From the NCBI GenBank assembly GCA_963585895.1, contig OY757904.1, positions 85,803,043 through 85,867,042 of the forward strand: DNA of 64,000 nucleotides, written 5' to 3'. The position numbers were made by a program, and so were the translations under genes. A model generated the notes under the pieces. It saw only the letters and a list, made by a program, of their open reading frames with translations, was not told the origin of the DNA and did not search any database. Numbering within the stretch: position 1 is the first letter of the stretch; every line of letters starts with the position of its first letter. The DNA is from Sepioteuthis lessoniana (taxonomy: Eukaryota > Mollusca > Cephalopoda > Myopsida > Loliginidae). Of the stretch, positions 1 through 10,009 are shown in pieces.

Positions 1-299
1 AAGAAGATCGAGTCAAGATGTCTGCATTCCAGTAGCTTTGTGGAATTTTCGCTAGTAATCCACGCTAGCGTTAGTCCATATATGCTAACGGAAATGAAGT
101 GTTGCATACCTCCTTCTGCTCTTGGTTAACCCCAAGCTTTGTTCGTGTTTGTTCGTCTGTTTTATTTTCTCCTGTCCCCCCGATCGTATTCTTGTGGTGG
201 CAAGAAATGTGCGTTACCCCCCTCGAACCACTAGTTGATCACTGGCTGGCCGTAAAGAAGCGAAAAGGTTCGAGAAGAGGATGAATGCGTATGGGGGAG
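1..299. other. unassigned left edge
   Basis: No recognisable gene or repeat. A 61-codon open frame at 99-284 has no family resemblance that I can see and looks like chance. The composition is more GC-balanced than the following DNA, so this may be the truncated end of an older repeat. Confidence 0.3.
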
Positions 300-744
300 A
301 GGGGCCTAACGTTACACCGGAGCTTTGGGGAATGCGGAGCACCTCTTCATTGCTATTGCTCCTAGGTCCACTATAGCCCGGAATGGTAGCATCCGATAGA
401 GCCCTATCTATGGGTTAAATAGAACTAACTGCATACTTATGCTAAACTAAATTGTTTGAAATAGAACTGTTTTTGACATTGAAACTGTACTTATACTAAA
501 CTGAATTGTTTAATATAGAACTGTTTTGACATTTAACTGTATGTAAACAAAATTTGTACTTATACTAAGCTGAATTAGAACTGCTTGAATAAACTGAATA
601 GCTTGATATAGAAATGTTTTTGACAATTAAAGTGTGTACTAATGGTAAACTGAATTGTTTGAAATAAAACTATTTGCATAAAAATGGATTTGGCATTAAA
701 TAACCTACAAATGTCGATATGCCATAAAACTCAACCAACCAAAC

Positions 745-747
<3 letters not shown>
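300..747 (+). repeat. SINE-like repeat family B, copy 1
   Basis: A dispersed repeat, called family B here, that recurs near 16.8, 17.7, 18.0, 21.5, 34.9-36.1 and 54.0 kb. The body starts near the motif CCGGAGCTTTGGGGAATG. It then has the 'ATCTATGGGT(C/T)AAATAGAACT' block, three or four degenerate copies of a roughly 55-60 bp unit (ACTTATGCTAAACTGAATTG... type), and a conserved 3' tail at 689-740 (TTTGGCATTAAATAACC, then GATATGCCATAAAAC). The 5' head seen in other copies is missing here. There is no coding capacity. The tail matches the 3' end of the I-superclade LINE near 38.4 kb. Confidence 0.7.

Positions 748-775
<28 letters not shown>
748..775. repeat. (TA)n microsatellite
   Basis: An uninterrupted TA dinucleotide run between the tail of the family B repeat and the 3' end of the RTE LINE on the minus strand. 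It may have grown from the terminal microsatellite of either retroelement. Confidence 0.9.
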
Positions 776-2530
776 CATCATCACGTCGTGCCATCAGCAC
801 GGATATCCTTGACCCTCTCTCGCCACCCCTTCATATCGTCCATTGCTTCCGGCAGGTCTCCTGGTTTACATCCTGTATTGGCACAGAGCTGCTGTATGTA
901 GGTTCTAGCTGGTCGTCCTGCCTTTGCTCCTCCACGTGAAAGGGTCTTCAGGAGTACATCATTTATGAGCTCGTCCATACTTCTCCAGCAGTGTCCCGCA
1001 TATTTGGTTCGTCTTACGTGGATAGGTTTAGTGATGGTTGGTTGGTTGGTGGCCATACAACTGCTGCTATCTGGGGTGTTGCCTCCATGACTTGTTCAAT
1101 ATTGCTGGCAGTATTCTTGTATAGTTGCCATCAAGCTTTTCCTCCATTTGTTTAGTTAGCGTCAATGTAGTGCATCCATATAGCAGTATCGACACGACCG
1201 CTGCTTGGAAGAAACTGCGTTTCATTTTATTGGTCCGGTCTGACTTCCACATGATCGATAGCCTATCAGTAACTGTCCATGCCTTTGCTAGTTGCGTGTT
1301 GATGTCAGTCTCAGTTGATGAGTAACTGCTTCCTAGGTAGGTGAACTTGTCTACTAGTTTCAGAGAGCTACCATTTAGTGTGGAGATGTCGCCTGTTTGA
1401 TTAAAGCACCTATATTCCGTTTTGTGTGTATTGACATGGAGGCTTATGCCTGCAGCTGCTCGCTCCAGACTATGTAGCACGATTTCGACTTGTGTGGGTG
1501 CACTTGCCAGAAGTGTTATGTCATCGGCGGAGTCAGCGTCGATAATTATTTGTGCAGGGTGTTTTCCGCTTCTTTCCTTTGTTAGCTTGAAACCGTTTTC
1601 TTTCAGTTTATAAATAGTGGTTCTAAGCAGGTAGTGATAAACAGGTATGGGGAGGATGCATCCCTTCGTCCACCTGTCTATTGGGTTTTGATTATATACG
1701 GCATTACAATGTTGGGGCAGTATGTCGTCGAATTGCCTGGTCTTCCATACTTCTGGGGGTATTTCATCAAGCCCTACTGCTTTTCTATTTTCATTTTTTC
1801 TTCGAACTGAGTCGAGTTTTTCTTGCGTAAACGGTCCTAGTTTGATGTCTAATTGTTTACTTATAATTCTCGTGATTCGTTCATGTGCCACTTGTGGAGG
1901 ATTTCCGAGTAGATTCTCGAAATGTTTTCATAATGTCATTCGTTCTTGTTGGTTGCTAGCTTTCAGTTTAGCTTTTGCTGTGCTCTTCCTTCTGCCAACT
2001 TCATTTACCGTTTGCCATGTTATCCTAGATTGTCTATCTTCAACAGAGTCTCTAATCTTATCGATCTGATTTTGTATATATTCTGTTTGTTCTTTTAAGT
2101 AGATGTTAGCTTATTCATTTTGTGCCTTTTTAAGTTCCAGGGCATTGATATTGGTTGGGTTCTTTCTAATGCATTTGGAGACAGTTTTCACGTCTGCACG
2201 CTTTTCTCTAACCGCTAATGTCTCCCATGGGACTCTAGGTTTAGTTCTTTGTTTAGTTGGTATGCATTCCGCTGCCGCTTCTAAGTGGGCATTGACGAAA
2301 TTCTCATATTCGTCATTTGGAGTATGTGTTTCTGCCTTCTGTAGTGTATCGAATTCGTTTCTTAGTGTTAACGCGTATTTATCTCTAATATCCATGTTAT
2401 TAAGCAATGATCAGTCATAGTGTACTGTGGTTGTTGTTCGGGTCGTATTCCTTCGTAGGCTCAGTCGTATCTTTGCCGTGACAATTCGGTGATCGGACAC
2501 ACCCTTAAATGAGGAGTATGCCTCATCATT
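776..2530 (-). mobile_element. RTE-like LINE, 5'-truncated, RT core deleted
   Basis: Read on the minus strand, the element runs from the end of an APE-type endonuclease (SDHRIVTAKIR near 2500) through the linker at 2407-2111. It continues with the pre-RT segment (GLDEIPPEVWKT, 1891-1700), the RT catalytic region with DADSADDI in place of the usual YADD, and the conserved C-terminal domain (WKSDRTNKMKRSFFQAAVV; then GHCWRSMDELINDVLL and AGRPARTYIQQLC). Much of the RT palm, blocks 1 to B, is missing: CILPIPVYHYLLRT joins two distant parts. Stops and frameshifts separate the pieces. The element ends in ATGATG and then (TA)n, typical of RTE 3' ends. The plus-strand frames here are shadows. Confidence 0.85.
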
Positions 2531-2536
2531 GAAGGC

Positions 2537-2641
2537 AATGATTTTATTTATTTTCTCTTTGCTGTATACTATCTGTGCCTTATTTTCTCATTGCTATATA
2601 CTATCTGTGCCTTAAATGCAAAAACAATAAATAAAATCATT
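2537..2641. repeat. 16-bp inverted repeat at a LINE-LINE junction
   Basis: AATGATTTTATTTATT at 2537-2552 and its exact reverse complement at 2626-2641 flank a small tandem duplication of a 'TATACTATCTGTGCCTTA' unit (about 2564-2583 and 2595-2614). The segment lies exactly between the RTE remnant and the Tx1-like remnant. Confidence 0.7.
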
Positions 2642-4205
2642 CATACTGTAGTCGTCCTCCAGCGCCCGATAGTTCGCAGCAACATCTACACTGAGGTTCA
2701 AAAGTTCACCAAGCAAGCGCGCACACTTACTTGGATCACTCAGTCCCCTCGCATTCAACGTGGCAAGGTTTAGAGCCATCAAACCCACTTATCTTACTCA
2801 CTTCACCTGTCTTGGGGATACCTCAGCTTTAACAACCTGTAAAAGAAGGGGTGCACATAAATGGGGACCTGCCCTGAGAAAAAAGACATGATTTTCTTGA
2901 GTGAGGTGTGTTCCAATTCCGCCAGCCTTATGTCAGCTTGACTGGCTTTCTCAAGAAAACGCCACAAACATTCAGTGCGGCTTCCAGCCGAACGAACAAA
3001 GGTGGTCACCATGGTTACACCCCTGAACAAATATGGGTTGAAAATGTTTTTGTCATGGATTTTCTAGAAATTTAGGAGTGGCTTAAGTGCTCTGCGGAAT
3101 TGGACGTCCGTAGAAAGTTCTTCAGTTTCCGCAGAGCTCAAAGCCACTCCTAATAATTCCTTTGAGTTTTGGATGGATGCAGTGGAATGTGATCTGTGGT
3201 GTGCTTTAGGGTCTTTGGATGGATCTGGGAGGTGAGAGAGACGGAGGAGTTGTGGAAAAGGGGATTTCCTATGATTTTTTTTGGTGAGGTTTGTTTTAGA
3301 GTGGGTTGAAGTTGTTTTGTTTTTCTTTTTAAGTTTACTGAGGTTTCCATTTCTTCAAGCTGTTCCCCCTTGATGTTTTTTTTTCTTTCTTTTTAGTTTT
3401 TTTGGTGGGTGATGAAGGTTGAGTGGTTGTGGAGTCAGTTGTGTGAGATGTAGTAGTTTCTATTGTTGTCGCTTCTGTTGTTTCTTCTGCTGGTTTTGCA
3501 GCTGGAGATGTAGCTGGAGAGTTTGTCTTCTTTTTCTTGCTTCTCTGGATGGGCCTCATATTCCAATGCTGCAGTTGAGGTTATGCTAGTGGTTGTTCTG
3601 GTGCTGGTTGTGGTGCTGGTGGTTATGCCGGTGGTTTTGATGGCAGCCATCTTTTAAGGGCAGGTTATTTCTATGTGGCCTACCAGGCACAGCGAATCGG
3701 CCTCCTGTCCTCGATGACTACTATCATTTGTTGTTCCTTACAGGAAATGATGTTGGGAATGGCCTGGAGGCCCTCTCTATCCAGACTGACGGTAAGGATG
3801 TTGTCACCGTGTACCCTCCCATCAGATGATTTCAGTGGCGTTATTGCCTTCACGCTGCCGTATTTACTAAGATAGGCAGCGAGGACGTCCCCATTTAACT
3901 GAATTGGGACGTTACACACGGTTACCCTTATCATCCATTTTCCCCTATATTCGGGTTGGAACCGGTAATACTTAGTTGTTATGTTCCCAGCTAGTTTTGA
4001 TGCTAGGTCCTCCGAGGGCAGCAGGACATCCTAGGTGGCGTAGCTTCGGCGGCAAAAATACCGGCATGGGAAGCCTGCAGTTTTCAATAGCTCTCCGAAG
4101 GGTTCCTTTTTTAAACCGGCCAGTCTCCTTGTTTTTAGGTCGGTGACTATAAGGGACAGAGTCACTAGGTCCGGGATAGGCAAGATGATATTGCCTTGAA
4201 AGTAT
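2642..4205 (-). mobile_element. Tx1/L1-like LINE, copy B: ORF1 and start of ORF2
   Basis: Read from high to low coordinates, the copy matches the longer plus-strand copy at 10.8-16.4 kb. An ORF1 RRM-like/CCHC region lies at 3934-3680 (VTVCNVPIQLNGDVLAAYL; IRCAW where the other copy has the CWHC knuckle). A low-complexity Thr/Lys-rich linker lies at 3650-3335, and the ORF1 C-terminus (MVTTFVRSAGSRTECLWRFL; VPIYVHPFFYR) at 3030-2803. The first few dozen codons of ORF2 (ALNLATLNARGL-type) are at 2780-2642. ORF2 is then cut off. There are multiple stops. Confidence 0.8.
3073..3152. repeat. long imperfect hairpin inside LINE copy B
   Basis: Arms at 3073-3099 and 3127-3152 (TAGGAGTGGCTT..AAGTGCTCTGCGGA and complement) pair over about 25 bp with one or two bulges around a roughly 27-nt loop. 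The equivalent segment of copy C near 6370-6440 is recognisable but does not pair nearly so well. Confidence 0.6.
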
Positions 4206-4564
4206 GGAGCATATTTTTAAAAATATTCTATATTTCTTGATAATATTTTAGTTTCGTTGATAGAGTTCTGTTTTTTAAAATCACCAGGAACTCAGTTTTA
4301 TCCAACTCTGCGTTTGAATAGTTTTGTTATGTTATAAAAACCAAAAAACTTTCAAAACTCTTTAAAACAACACTCTTTACATATGCAAGCAACTCCTGAT
4401 GATGGCCTATGAAAGGTCCAAAAGCGCTCGGAACAATTTTGGTAAATTCATCCACCAATTTCAACCTGAAACTAAACTTATCAGGAAACTTGAAAGGATC
4501 TTAATTAAATTGTATAGACAAAATGTGTCTTTATCATTTAATCAAACATGCTTAAATGTACATA
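4206..4564 (+). repeat. noncoding repeat with decayed hammerhead-like motif
   Basis: AT-rich DNA between two LINE fragments. CTGATGA at 4396-4402 is followed by a 5-bp stem (GGCCU/AGGUC) and AAAA where a hammerhead would have GAAA, so the ribozyme core is degenerate. The segment 4481-4564 recurs almost intact at 20164-20249 next to a TA microsatellite. The arrangement resembles the terminal repeats of Penelope-like elements, but no coding part is attached here. Confidence 0.5.
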
Positions 4565-6480
4565 TATATTTCGAGGACGTTGGCAGCAGACCTGTCTACG
4601 ACCCATCGGCCTTTCCAAAGTAATTCGAAGAGGGATCTTTTTAGTGCTGCCCGATGATCCTATGGCAGGGAAGTACGGACAAGTGGTAAAGGATCAAGGG
4701 GTAGATGTACCGGTGCACACCTCCGCCCTGTCCTTTAAGGACAACCACATTCAAAGCCAGGTATCCGCCTGGACATCTACTTTAGCCCGTACCTACGACC
4801 AATTTCGCTCTAGGATGCGGATGGGTTCGTCACTCTAGTAGAAGGGATCCTGGCGGGGGAGCGCCACCTCTCCAGGCACCCAGCCGCAGACCTTCGCTCT
4901 TATCAAAATTATTCCTTACGCATGAATGTGTTACATTTCATGGCTTCGTTGGAAACTCTTAACCTAGTTCTAACTACAAAACCTTTGTAACACTCGCTAG
5001 CCTCGCGTTTAAGGTCCCGCCTCACTAGATCTATGACTAAGGAGTTCCCCCTTCTACCGCCCGGGAAAGTCGATCTTCGAAAGAGTTTGCCTTCTTGGCC
5101 CTATCTAGTTTGAGCTGTCGGCCGTACTTGATGGCGAAGTCGCTAATCCTATACTTGTGGGATTCCCAAAACTTATTCCCAGTAACCACTCCCACTAGCG
5201 CCCGCTGAATTAAGGTTTCCAGCCGCTCCCGGAAGTCCCCTATCTTCAGTAAGGAAGTATTGGACTTCCAGTAGCCGGCCAGAATAGGCCTATTGGCTAA
5301 CTGCAGACTGACCCTAACAAGTTCATGGGTCAGTCTGCCCTATCCAGTGAAACGTAGGACAAGTAACGAAGTCACTGTCGGCTCTTCCAACACTCTGGCC
5401 AGTGGGCGAATCTCCTAACCACGTCCACATGTCTCGCGCTGGGTGATCCTGACGAAACCTGTCGAACTAGGTCTGCAAATCGATTAGGCTACTTTCATAT
5501 ATTCCCGACCCACTAGCACCCCACCCGCCCTTATCTATCTTGGGATCAAGGATCGCATTCCAATCATCCACTAGGACTAGCCGTTTCGGATCGTCAAGGA
5601 ACGGCCCCAGCCGTCGGAAAAAGGAGTGTCTCCCGCCGATACAATTGGGCGCATAAACTGCAACCATTCTGAACTCGAAGCTTTTAACGGCAACATCGGC
5701 CACAACCAGCCGGCCCTAGTCACCTGCGAAGACAAGATTGACAATCGCATTAAGGCTGCGTCCTACTTGCAAAGAGACCTCAGTGCTGTAGTGGCTGCCG
5801 AATGCTGAAAAGACCACAAAGTCGTCCTCCAGTACCCGACAGTCCTCTGTGTAAGTGAAGTGAGTCTCTTGCACTGCATTAATATCCACACTGAGGTTCA
5901 AGAGTTTACCAAGCAATCGAACGCACTTGTTTGGATCCCTCAGCCCCCTCGCTTTCAAACTAGCAACTTTTAGAGTCATTTTGACCCTCTTACCTTCTCA
6001 GTGTCCACGATGGTCCGGAAATCCTCGGGGGTGAGGATGCCAACGGCCTATCTCAGGGATCTGGTGCCAAGTTCAGTGGTAACTCGGCCATCTCTGGACA
6101 CCCCTCCAGCATCCATGGGGAACTGCACCTTTAAAGCTCAGTAAAATGAAGGGTGAACATAAATCGGGACTCTTCTCGCACAGTAACTCAACATTTATTC
6201 AATGAGGTGTGCTCCAATTCCGCCTGCCTCACGCCAGCGTCGGTTTGGCTAGCCTTCTCCAGGAATTTTCAAACACTCAGGGTTCGGCTGCCAGCCGAGC
6301 GGACGAAGGTGGTCACCCTGGGTGCATCTCTAAAGTTAAACGGATTTGACATTTTTTTACGTATTTTTTCCAGGTCTAACAGTGGCTTGAGTGTCTTCCA
6401 CGTGCATTTCATTCATGCTGAAGACTTTTCGCTCTCGACCAAATCCAACTTGATGCATATTGCACCGAGGTCTGAAGACA
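4565..6480 (-). mobile_element. Tx1/L1-like LINE, copy C, RT core deleted
   Basis: Minus strand. The ORF1 C-terminus lies at about 6350-6120 (VTTFVRSAGSRT). ORF2 begins at 5979 with APE endonuclease motifs (VQETHF at about 5865, then the AVYAPN and DDWNAILDP segments at 5703-5467). The linker with YKGFVVRTRLR is near 4960, and the post-RT segment with ILERNWS is near 4800. The whole RT palm, present in copy A between about 13.99 and 15.07 kb, is absent: the two flanks meet near 4840-4915. There are many stops. Confidence 0.8.
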
Positions 6481-6529
6481 ATATGAAGCAACCTTCAAAC
6501 TGCGGCCAGTGATTCCTATTTTGGAAAGA

Positions 6530-8060
6530 AACGAAATGGCTGAGTGTCATAGAAAACCACTACAACTAACCTCAGGAATCACATGGCATATCCAACCCTT
6601 TTCCACGCAGTCGGTACGCAGTGTCTCGTATCGGTTTTTCTTCTGCTCGTGCGCCTCCTTCCGGTTTTCTTCCCAGGGGACAGTCAATTCTATGAGGATG
6701 ACACTCTTCTTTGAATCGGACCACGTTACAATGTCTGTCTGCTTTTCTGTTTGAATGATGTGAACTGGAAATTGTAGAGATGTCTTGAGATCCGCCGAAA
6801 CTTTCCAGTCACTAGCCCCATTCAGTAGCTTCATATTGGAATTTTTTTGTTTCCTCACGGGAAACTGAATTATGGGTTCCTTGGGTGTAACAGGTTGTTG
6901 ATTTGCTGTCTCACATTGTGCACTTAACAACTCTATGACCACCTCTAACACCTTGTTATGTCGCCATGTGTACATCTGAAGCGATTGTGGGCATGCAGAT
7001 AGTACATGGCGCAAGGTAACCGATCACCTTTACACGAAAAGTGCAGATCTGAATCAGTATATCTCCATAATTTTAGGTTGGTTGCATTTGGTAAGAGATC
7101 ATATGTAAAGCGAAGAAGGAATGATATCACCAGTGGTTCCATTTCAATTAAGGATTTCCACGATAATTTAATTCCATTTTGTCCAAGCACATTGTTTGGC
7201 CTGAGTAACAGCACAGGCTGTTCTTTGCTCCTCCTCAAACTTCCCGACTTCTTCGTTTACCATGTCTCTTTTTCCCTTTAGTCCCACTTTAGAGAATACC
7301 TTGTTGCTTGTGATACCCAGCCCAGCTCGATTGGTTTGAGTGACACCTATGATGTTTTTGATTCGTTGGCTGCATTCCGCCTCTTGGGCGACCTTAACAG
7401 CCGACCACTTCGTAGCTGATTTTATTCCTGGATACGCCTTCCGAATGATCTCGTCGGCTGAGTCCTTCATCATCATGTGAAGGCGTACTTTCCCAATTTT
7501 GTATTCTACTAATGAAGACATTGGGAGCAGTAGGTTTCCAGAATTAGTATATAAACCTATTTTCGAAAAACAAGGAACTCTGAGCCACTTACGCAGGTAT
7601 TTGTTGCTATACTGATGAATCCGCTCAACGCGAGATAGCGCAATATCATACATCTGTAAGAGCCACAAAAACGGGGTAGCAGATCATGTTGGTAACAGCA
7701 AGCCTTCATCTTTCTGGGTAGATGTGACAATATACCTGCAATCTAGATCTATACCTGTTGGCCGGTCCCTACTATCTCAACCTCCTAAACCAGCTCATAG
7801 CCAACCGATCGTCAAGTGGTTTCTCTCATTTCCGGCTAGGGGCATTTCACTACCTGCGGGGGCCTTATGAACAAAATATCGGACTTCCTTCAGTTTTATC
7901 CCGCTGTCATCAAACATTACCGTTGGATCTTGGGGTTTTGATAAATCTCTTAGAGGAGGTATTGGGATACCGTTTAAATTATCCGAGTACGTCATCCTCA
8001 AGTAATTCTCGAGTTCCTCCCTCGATGCATCAAGCTTGCCACTCTTTGATTCCACGAAAA
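6530..8060 (-). mobile_element. C-terminal part of a non-LTR reverse transcriptase
   Basis: Minus strand. 8055-7795 encodes a pre-RT segment (LDASREELENYLRMTYSD) that ends where the RT palm should start. 7668-7168 encodes the post-RT region (VERIHQYSNKYLRKWLRVP; LPMSSLVEYKIGKVRL). It is followed by the end of a zinc-knuckle (HVLSACPQSL) and YTWRHNKVLEVV. At 6547-6800 there is a PD-(D/E)XK-like endonuclease signature (TDIVTWSDSKKSVILIELTV). The palm is deleted and frames shift. The order RT, CCHC, restriction-like nuclease suggests an R2-superclade relative, but the clade is not certain. A second copy lies at 39.1-40.3 kb (+). Confidence 0.7.
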
Positions 8061-8855
8061 TTTTTTTTTTGCGAAATCATAAGGATTTGACTAGAAGGAT
8101 CTCCGAGTCTGGCGATTTTTTCTCTGATTTTTATTTTTTACTTATTTTATTATCCCTTTATAAAAACATATTTATACTAATATACAATTGGTAAAAAGAT
8201 TAATATAGCGTCATAACAAGGAAGAACTTCGTTTTACACCATTTTTAATACGCCGTTTTTTCTATTTTGTAAACAAAAATTAAAAAAAGTAATATTTAAT
8301 TTATCTATATCATAAGTTAGGAATTATTTGTTACATTAATAAAATATCTATTACATATCAATTCTTTGCTCATTACGTTTAAATTAACATGTGATATGTT
8401 AATTTCTTCCTAATATAAAGAAATTGAATTTTTACGATGATTTTGATAAATCACAAATAGATTTTTGTTATTTAATATCAGCATTGAATTATTATTTTTT
8501 GATAATACGATTTTATTTTATTTAATGTTTATAATACATAATAGTTTCAACAGATGTATGAATGCATATTTTATTAATAATTTTAAATAAGTTACATACA
8601 ACTATTTAATTTTTCCAGGATTATTTTTTTTAAAATTTTCAGCTGTATTTAAATTTATTGGTAACGGTTTTTTTTTTTTTTAAAGAAATGTATAAACATT
8701 ATATAAACGAATAATAATAATAGATAATCTCCACCGTAAAATTTTTTTTCTTAATTAAAAAAATTAGTTTAATTAAAAAATTAAAAAATTTTTTTCAGAT
8801 CCCATTCTCGCCGGAAGCAATGTAAAAACACCCCCAAAATTTTTCTTTCATACGA
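8061..8855. other. AT-rich noncoding stretch
   Basis: Very AT-rich with homopolymer A and T runs. I see no gene or dated repeat boundary. It may be the noncoding flank of the Penelope-like element to its right. Confidence 0.4.
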
Positions 8856-8901
8856 CATTTGATGATGGTCATTACGACCAGAAATAAATTCATAATGACA
8901 C
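8856..8901 (+). ncRNA. hammerhead ribozyme-like fold (plus strand)
   Basis: The core reads TTGATGA (8859-8865), then a perfect 5-bp stem II TGGTC/GACCA (8866-8870 and 8876-8880) with loop ATTAC, then GAA plus A15.1 (8881-8884). A 2-bp stem III AT/AT leads to an ATA cleavage triplet, and 3-bp stem I CAT/ATG (8856-8858 with 8899-8901) closes it. Only C3 departs from the hammerhead consensus (U here). The stems are minimal, as in ribozymes known from Penelope-like elements. The plus-strand motif is opposite in direction to the neighbouring 9133-9179 fold. Confidence 0.45.
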
Positions 8902-9072
8902 CAAAGAAGTGAATTTTTTCTTTTTCTTTTTATATAAAAGTGATTTTTTGGCTCTGTACGTTGAGTTTCGATGTATTTTTAATCTCAAATTAATCATATG
9001 TCGAAAGCCATTGACATTGAGCACTCAAATTGGATATTTCTACCTCTTGGATTTTCTCCTCGGATTGTATAA

Positions 9073-9074
<2 letters not shown>

Positions 9075-9111
<37 letters not shown>
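9075..9111. repeat. (TA)n microsatellite
   Basis: A run of alternating A and T between the two hammerhead-like folds. The small open frames reading Tyr-Ile repeats through it are artefacts. Confidence 0.9.
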
Positions 9112-9113
<2 letters not shown>

Positions 9114-9132
9114 CTCCATGGAAAATATTGTT

Positions 9133-9179
9133 CTGCAACCCAAGGTTTCATGAAGTTTATAACAACATTCATCAGGCAG
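9133..9179 (-). ncRNA. hammerhead ribozyme, apparently complete core
   Basis: On the minus strand the order is: stem I CTGC (9179-9176); CTGATGA (9175-9169); stem II ATG (9168-9166); 13-nt loop (9165-9153); stem II CAT (9152-9150); GAA (9149-9147); stem III ACC (9146-9144); loop TTG (9143-9141); stem III GGT (9140-9138); U17 (9137); stem I GCAG (9136-9133). All conserved core positions (C3 to A9, G12-A14, A15.1 paired to U16.1, H17) are present, and GUU is a permitted cleavage triplet. It lies on the same strand as, and about 0.9 kb downstream of, the GIY-YIG end of a Penelope-like element. Hammerheads are established in the terminal repeats of such elements. Confidence 0.7.
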
Positions 9180-10009
9180 TTAAGAAGATGAAATGAAATT
9201 GAAAATCGAAAATGCGACAAAATGCAGACAAAAAGCCGTTAAGATTTCGTTTATAACGGAAATGGGTAACGAATGTGTGTACATTTGTTCCGTTGACAGT
9301 GGGACAAATTATCATCGCTGCAAGTTGTAGGGAATGAGTGAGAATCTGATTTATAAACATGTATGGTGGCAAGAGTTACAATGGGTATAAGTAAGGTTAT
9401 ATTGTGTCGTAAATATGTTGGTGTAATATATACGGGGGGTGGATTGTATTATAATATGGGATATAGCTAAATGGGATATAGCGTAAGGATTGTATACTAT
9501 GGATCTTATTGGTGGTATGTATGCAATTAAATAAAATAATAAAGGGGTAAATAATATCAAGGGGGTTAAATAATAAATATGTGCGTAATAAATTGTTGTA
9601 ATGCTAATAATAAATGAATGAAATATTGCGTAAATATATAATGTGGGTCTTATAGGTGGTGTGTGTGTAATGAAATGAAATAAAATGAAATGAAAGGGTT
9701 TAAATAAAAGATAATGTATTTGTGTACGAAGATGATTATAATTTAGGGGTAGTGTGTCGTCATTGAAAATTAAAGAAATTGATTAGATAGCGGGTTTGAA
9801 GGTTGGGGTTGTTTTTAATAGCCATATTATTTGTTGATGGTTAATACAGATACTCTTGTAGAAAAGTTTAGAGTGAATTTGGTAGGTAAGGTGAATGTGG
9901 AGCGTTGAGGTCTATTTTAATGCTCGTAAAAACTTAAAAGTTAAAATGGTTGAGGTGTGTGGGCGTATTGTGTGATGGTAGGGGGAGGGAAATGGTACTT
10001 ACGGTGCTT
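9180..10009 (-). other. noncoding 3' region of Penelope-like element (probable)
   Basis: Strongly strand-biased (G+T on plus, A+C on minus), with degenerate AAATGAAATGAAAT-type repeats around 9660-9700. Minus-strand frames are short and low-complexity. Its position between the GIY-YIG coding end and the hammerhead suggests element-derived untranslated sequence. That is inference only. Confidence 0.4.

Noticed and set aside
1125-2420. Several plus-strand frames of 60-115 codons
   Set aside because: They are shadows of the minus-strand RTE LINE.
8909-9220. Frames reading Tyr-Ile repeats on both strands
   Set aside because: They translate the TA microsatellite at 9075-9111.
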